Source of the DNA: Ornithinimicrobium sufpigmenti
Lineage (GTDB): Bacteria > Actinomycetota > Actinomycetes > Actinomycetales > Dermatophilaceae
Assembly (NCBI RefSeq): GCF_004322775.1
Contig: NZ_CP036403.1
Coordinates: forward strand, 2,418,001 to 2,482,000
Direction: 5' to 3'
DNA: 64,000 nt
Shown here: positions 60,929-64,000 of the stretch, piece by piece
How positions within the stretch are numbered: position 1 is the first letter of the stretch
Layout: each line of letters opens with the position of its first letter
Position numbers and translations under genes: made by a program
Notes under the pieces: model-generated
The model's database searches: none
The model's input: the letters and a program-made list of their open reading frames with translations, nothing else
What the model was told of the DNA's origin: nothing

Positions 60929-62145
60929 GGTGCGGTGGTGGCCGCGTCGTCCTCGACCGGGGGGACGGCGTCGCCGTCGGCAGCGTCGTCGCCGGCGCCC
61001 GTGTCTCCCGTCTCCCTGGGGTCTCCGTCCCCCGCACCACTCGTGACACCCGTGTCACCCGTCTGTCCGGGACCGCTGGGGTCCTCGGGGTCGTCGGGCA
61101 CCGGCTCGGTCGCCTGCTCCTGGTCGTCGGGCACCAGACCGGTGACCAACCGCACCGGGGGCGGCTGGGGCATGGGTGCCTCGGACTGCGGCCCGATGCC
61201 GTAGTGCCCGGACCGTCCGGCCACCTCCCAGCCCAGGGCGAGGATCGTGGACAGTCGACCGGCGGCGCCCTCCGCGTCGTCCACGGTGGAGGTCTGCGCC
61301 CGAAGGGCCCGGTCCTGACGGATCCCCACCACGAGCGGGTCCGCCCCGCCCTCTGGCTGCGCAGTTCCGCCGACGGTGCCGGTGCCGCTGACGGTGAGTG
61401 GGGTGTCCAGCCGGACGATCGTGCGGACCAGGCCGGTGCGGGTGTCCAGGGCCAGGGTGCCGGCCTCGTCGAGGTCCCCTTCCTCGGGCAGGCTGAGACC
61501 TCCGGCGACCACGAGCACGGCGTCGGGCGGCCTGCGGTCCTCGAGGGTGGCATCGGTCTCCTCGCTCCAGGCCAGCCTGAGGTAGCCCTCGGAGTTCAGC
61601 TGATCCAGCGCCTCCAGCCAGGCTCCGGTCCGGCCCGGTCCGTCGGCACCGACGAGGGCTGCCCCCACGACGGCGGGCAGGGACGGGCCTTCTCCCTCCG
61701 GAAGGGTCGGCAGCTGCAGGTCCCCGGCGAGCTCGTCCAGGAGGGGCACCGCCTCCTCCTGTCCCTGCTCGGTCTGCCACGAGGGCTGCAGCGTAACTGT
61801 GAGCGGAACAGAGCCGCCCGCCTCGTCGACGGCCTGGGTCAGCTGCTCACCGAGGTTACGGTCGGCGCCCGGCAGCACGACCACCGCGACGCGCACCCCG
61901 GTCAGGGTGGCCGACGCGGTGCGGGGGGCGATCACGCCCATCGCCTCGTCCAGGGCGTCGGCACGGGCCACGGCCTCCGCGGCCTGGGCACGCACCTCGG
62001 CGCGCTCGGCGCGGAGGTCGGAGACCTCGCCCTCGAGGGTGTCGGAGATGCCCTCGCGCAGCGGTCCGGCGCCCAGCACGATCCCGACCGCGAGGGCGAT
62101 GAAGACGGCGACCAGGGAGACCAGGTGGTAACGGAAGTCGATCAC
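60925..62145 (-). CDS. mctB: MctB/SteB-like outer-channel or cell-separation protein
   Basis: 406-residue protein of the Rv1698 family: one N-terminal membrane helix (YHLVSLVAVFIALAVGIVLGAG), a coiled coil (SDLRAERAEVRAQAAEAVAR) and a large extracytoplasmic domain. M. tuberculosis MctB limits copper; the Corynebacterium homologue SteB works with SteA in cell separation. Its ~70-residue tail is acidic, Pro/Asp/Gly-rich with repeated GDTG. GTG at 62145, 4 bp after steA, supports a SteA-SteB unit. Confidence 0.88.
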   Translation of the reverse strand: MIDFRYHLVSLVAVFIALAVGIVLGAGPLREGISDTLEGEVSDLRAERAEVRAQAAEAVARADALDEAMGVIAPRTASATLTGVRVAVVVLPGADRNLGEQLTQAVDEAGGSVPLTVTLQPSWQTEQGQEEAVPLLDELAGDLQLPTLPEGEGPSLPAVVGAALVGADGPGRTGAWLEALDQLNSEGYLRLAWSEETDATLEDRRPPDAVLVVAGGLSLPEEGDLDEAGTLALDTRTGLVRTIVRLDTPLTVSGTGTVGGTAQPEGGADPLVVGIRQDRALRAQTSTVDDAEGAAGRLSTILALGWEVAGRSGHYGIGPQSEAPMPQPPPVRLVTGLVPDDQEQATEPVPDDPEDPSGPGQTGDTGVTSGAGDGDPRETGDTGAGDDAADGDAVPPVEDDAATTAP

Positions 62146-62149
62146 GTGT

Positions 62150-63325
62150 CTAGAACAGCCCCTCGATCCAGGCCCAGATGTCGTCCCATCGTACGGCCAC
62201 GACGCCGAAGAAGGCCCGGCCCGCCGGGGTGGTGGCCAGGGCGACGACCAGCGCCAGGAGGCCCGCCAGCACCAGCCAGACCAGGGACATGGTCGAGATG
62301 CCGGAGCGGTAGAGCAGGCTGACGCCCTTGGCGTCGACCAGCTTGCTGCCGACCCGCAACCGGGTCAGGAAGGTGCTGGCCATCCCCTGGCGACCCTTGT
62401 CGAGGAACTCGACCAGGGTCGCGTGGGTGCCGACGGCCACGATGAGCTCGGCACCCAGCTCGTCCGCGAGCAGCATGGCGATGTCCTCGCTGGTGCCGGT
62501 CGCCGGCAGGACGACCGCGTCGGTGACCCCCAGCTGCTCGACCCGCTCCAGCCCTGGCGCCCGGCCGTCCCGGTAGGCGTGGACGACCAGCTCGGCTCCA
62601 CAGGTCAGGGCCTTGTCGGAGACGGAGTCCATGTCGCCGACGATCACGTCGGGGGTCAGCCCCATCTCCAGCAGCGCGTCCGCGCCACCGTCGACCCCGA
62701 TGAGCACGGGCCGGGCGTCCCGCAGGAAGGGCCGCAAGGTCTGCAGGTCCTCCTTGTAGTGGTAGCCGCGGACCACGACCAAGGCGTAGCGGCCCGCAAA
62801 GTCGGTGCGCAGCTCGGGCACCCCGATGCCGTCGAGGAGCAGCTCACGCTCGGCGCGGACATACTCCATCGTGTTGTGGGAGAAGGCCTCGATCTGGTCC
62901 GACAGGTTGGCTCGGGCCCGCTCCATCTGGTCGCTGACCTGCTCGGGGGTCAGCCGGTCGGCGTGGGCCACCAGGGCACCGCCGACCCAGATCTCGCCGC
63001 CCTTGACCGTGGCGGTGGAGCCCTCCACCATCCCCATCGCCTCGGGGCCGGCTCGGTCCAGCAGCGGGACGCCGGCGTCCAGGAGGATCTGCGGGCCCAT
63101 GTTGGGATAGGCACCGGTGGTGCTGGGCGCGGCGTTGACCACCGCGGCAGGTGAGCAGGCGACCAGGGCGTGGGCGCTGACCTGGTCGAGGTCCTCGTGG
63201 TCGATGACCGCGATCTCTCCCGGCTGCAGCCGGGTGGTGAGGCGTTTGGTGCGCTCATCGACGCGGACCGTCCCGGTGAGCGGGACCGTCGGATCGGCGG
63301 GGCGCGCACGCCTCGTGCTGCTCAT
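62150..63325 (-). CDS. steA: SteA-like cytokinetic-ring protein
   Basis: 391-residue protein of the Rv1697/SteA family. A soluble domain related to thiamin pyrophosphokinase (PVLIGVDGGADALLEMGLTP; VGDMDSVSDKAL) is followed by a C-terminal membrane helix (TMSLVWLVLAGLLALVVALA) and short tail. In Corynebacterium it takes part in the RipC-FtsEX cell-separation route. ATG at 63325 overlaps recN's stop by 4 nt. Confidence 0.92.
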   Translation of the reverse strand: MSSTRRARPADPTVPLTGTVRVDERTKRLTTRLQPGEIAVIDHEDLDQVSAHALVACSPAAVVNAAPSTTGAYPNMGPQILLDAGVPLLDRAGPEAMGMVEGSTATVKGGEIWVGGALVAHADRLTPEQVSDQMERARANLSDQIEAFSHNTMEYVRAERELLLDGIGVPELRTDFAGRYALVVVRGYHYKEDLQTLRPFLRDARPVLIGVDGGADALLEMGLTPDVIVGDMDSVSDKALTCGAELVVHAYRDGRAPGLERVEQLGVTDAVVLPATGTSEDIAMLLADELGAELIVAVGTHATLVEFLDKGRQGMASTFLTRLRVGSKLVDAKGVSLLYRSGISTMSLVWLVLAGLLALVVALATTPAGRAFFGVVAVRWDDIWAWIEGLF

Positions 63326-64000
63326 GGTCGACCCATGGTCCCACGCCGGGACAGCAGCTCCCGGGCGTGCTGCAGCGCCGCGTCGGACTCGGCGACACCG
63401 CCGAGCATGCGCGCCAGCTCGGCCTCGCGGTCCGGCCCCTCGACGACCGTCACCCCGCTGCGCGTGACCTGGCCGTCGGTGCTCTTGCGCACCACCAGGT
63501 GACGGTCGGCGTAGGCAGCGACCTGCCCCAGGTGGGTCACCACGACGACCTGGGCGTGCTCGGCCAGGCGGGCCAGGCGGGCACCGAGGTCGAGGGCGGC
63601 AGCGCCGCCGACCCCGGCGTCGACCTCGTCGAAGACGTAGGTGGGTACGGTGTCGCCGCCGGAGCCCAGCCCGCAGACCAGCTCCAGCGCGAGCATGACC
63701 CGGGACAGCTCGCCGCCGGAGGCAGCGCGCGTGACCGAGCGCGCCGGTGCCCCGGGGTTGGCGGCCAGCCGGATCTCGACCGTGTCCACGCCGTGCGCCG
63801 CCGGGTGCACCTCCTCGCCGGTCGGCAGGGGCACCGTCGTCGGAGGGTCGGTGGCGTCGGAGGCAGCCGAACCCACCACCCGCTGCTCGACGGCGACGCT
63901 CACCGTCGCCGAGCCCATCGCGAGGTGGGCCAGCTCCTCGGTGACGGCCGCGCCGATGCGGCCGGCCAGCGCCTGCCGCGCCGCGGTCAGCTCAGCCCCC
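63322..64000 (-). CDS. recN: DNA repair protein RecN (5' part beyond window)
   Basis: C-terminal ~226 codons of RecN, an SMC-like ATPase in double-strand break repair. The ABC signature SGGELSRVMLALELVCG, Walker B TYVFDEVDAGVGGAAALDLG and the H-loop VVVTHLGQVAAYAD are present. The preceding coiled-coil end is just visible (ELTAARQALAGRIGAAV). The start is off the right edge. Confidence 0.94.
   Translation of the reverse strand, partial: GAELTAARQALAGRIGAAVTEELAHLAMGSATVSVAVEQRVVGSAASDATDPPTTVPLPTGEEVHPAAHGVDTVEIRLAANPGAPARSVTRAASGGELSRVMLALELVCGLGSGGDTVPTYVFDEVDAGVGGAAALDLGARLARLAEHAQVVVVTHLGQVAAYADRHLVVRKSTDGQVTRSGVTVVEGPDREAELARMLGGVAESDAALQHARELLSRRGTMGRP

Overview
This window reads as one stretch of chromosome from a high-GC actinobacterium, most likely of the Micrococcales (Intrasporangiaceae/Ornithinimicrobiaceae type). 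The base composition is very GC-rich, GTG starts and 4-nt stop/start overlaps are common, and the mIHF-type host factor gene, SteA, MctB/SteB and an actinobacterial PriA are present. Gene order follows the conserved actinobacterial blocks known from Mycobacterium tuberculosis (Rv1379-Rv1417, Rv2533-Rv2572 and Rv1696-Rv1700). No tRNA, rRNA, phage, transposase or CRISPR array was seen. Nearly all genes lie on the minus strand, so transcription runs mostly right to left.

Layout from left to right. 1-1767: end-truncated ABC exporter. 2078-4376: a TIGR03085-type protein, a PH-domain membrane protein, and a RibM/PnuX riboflavin importer under an FMN riboswitch. 4461-7719: rpe, rsmB, fmt. 7880-14618: oligopeptide-type ABC importer operon. 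14807-20825: priA, metK, coaBC, rpoZ, gmk, mihF. 20955-30960: pyrimidine operon pyrR-B-C-carA-carB-pyrK-pyrD-pyrF, in which carA looks frameshifted, carB carries an in-frame palindromic insert, and PyrK and PyrD are degenerate. 31083-32759: SulP transporter. 32802-42008: nusB, efp, a stand-alone FMN glutamate-synthase-like gene, then the shikimate and cell-wall block aroB-aroK-aroC-prepilin peptidase-aroE-mltG-ruvX. 42005-51221: alaS, a DUF305 lipoprotein, two tandem secreted Cys-rich LVIVD/propeller-like paralogues, and rarA. 51301-57092: GNAT, aspS, Nudix, pyrG. 57109-64000: GT4 glycosyltransferase, MurJ, MraY-like transferase, MctB/SteB, SteA and truncated recN.

Most of the content is core housekeeping: nucleotide synthesis, shikimate pathway, translation and one-carbon metabolism. 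The accessory parts are the peptide importer between fmt and priA, SulP, the glutamate-synthase-like gene, and the DUF305/LVIVD island between alaS and rarA. The most unusual non-coding signal is a family of short tandem arrays, mostly 22 bp in period, placed just after the stop codons of several genes (7774-7879, 18274-18310, 35583-35676, 54399-54541, 55207-55408). In two of them copies face each other and could form very large hairpins. A second notable signal is a shared promoter-distal motif (GAGGTAAA..TT) at matching distances upstream of both LVIVD paralogues.
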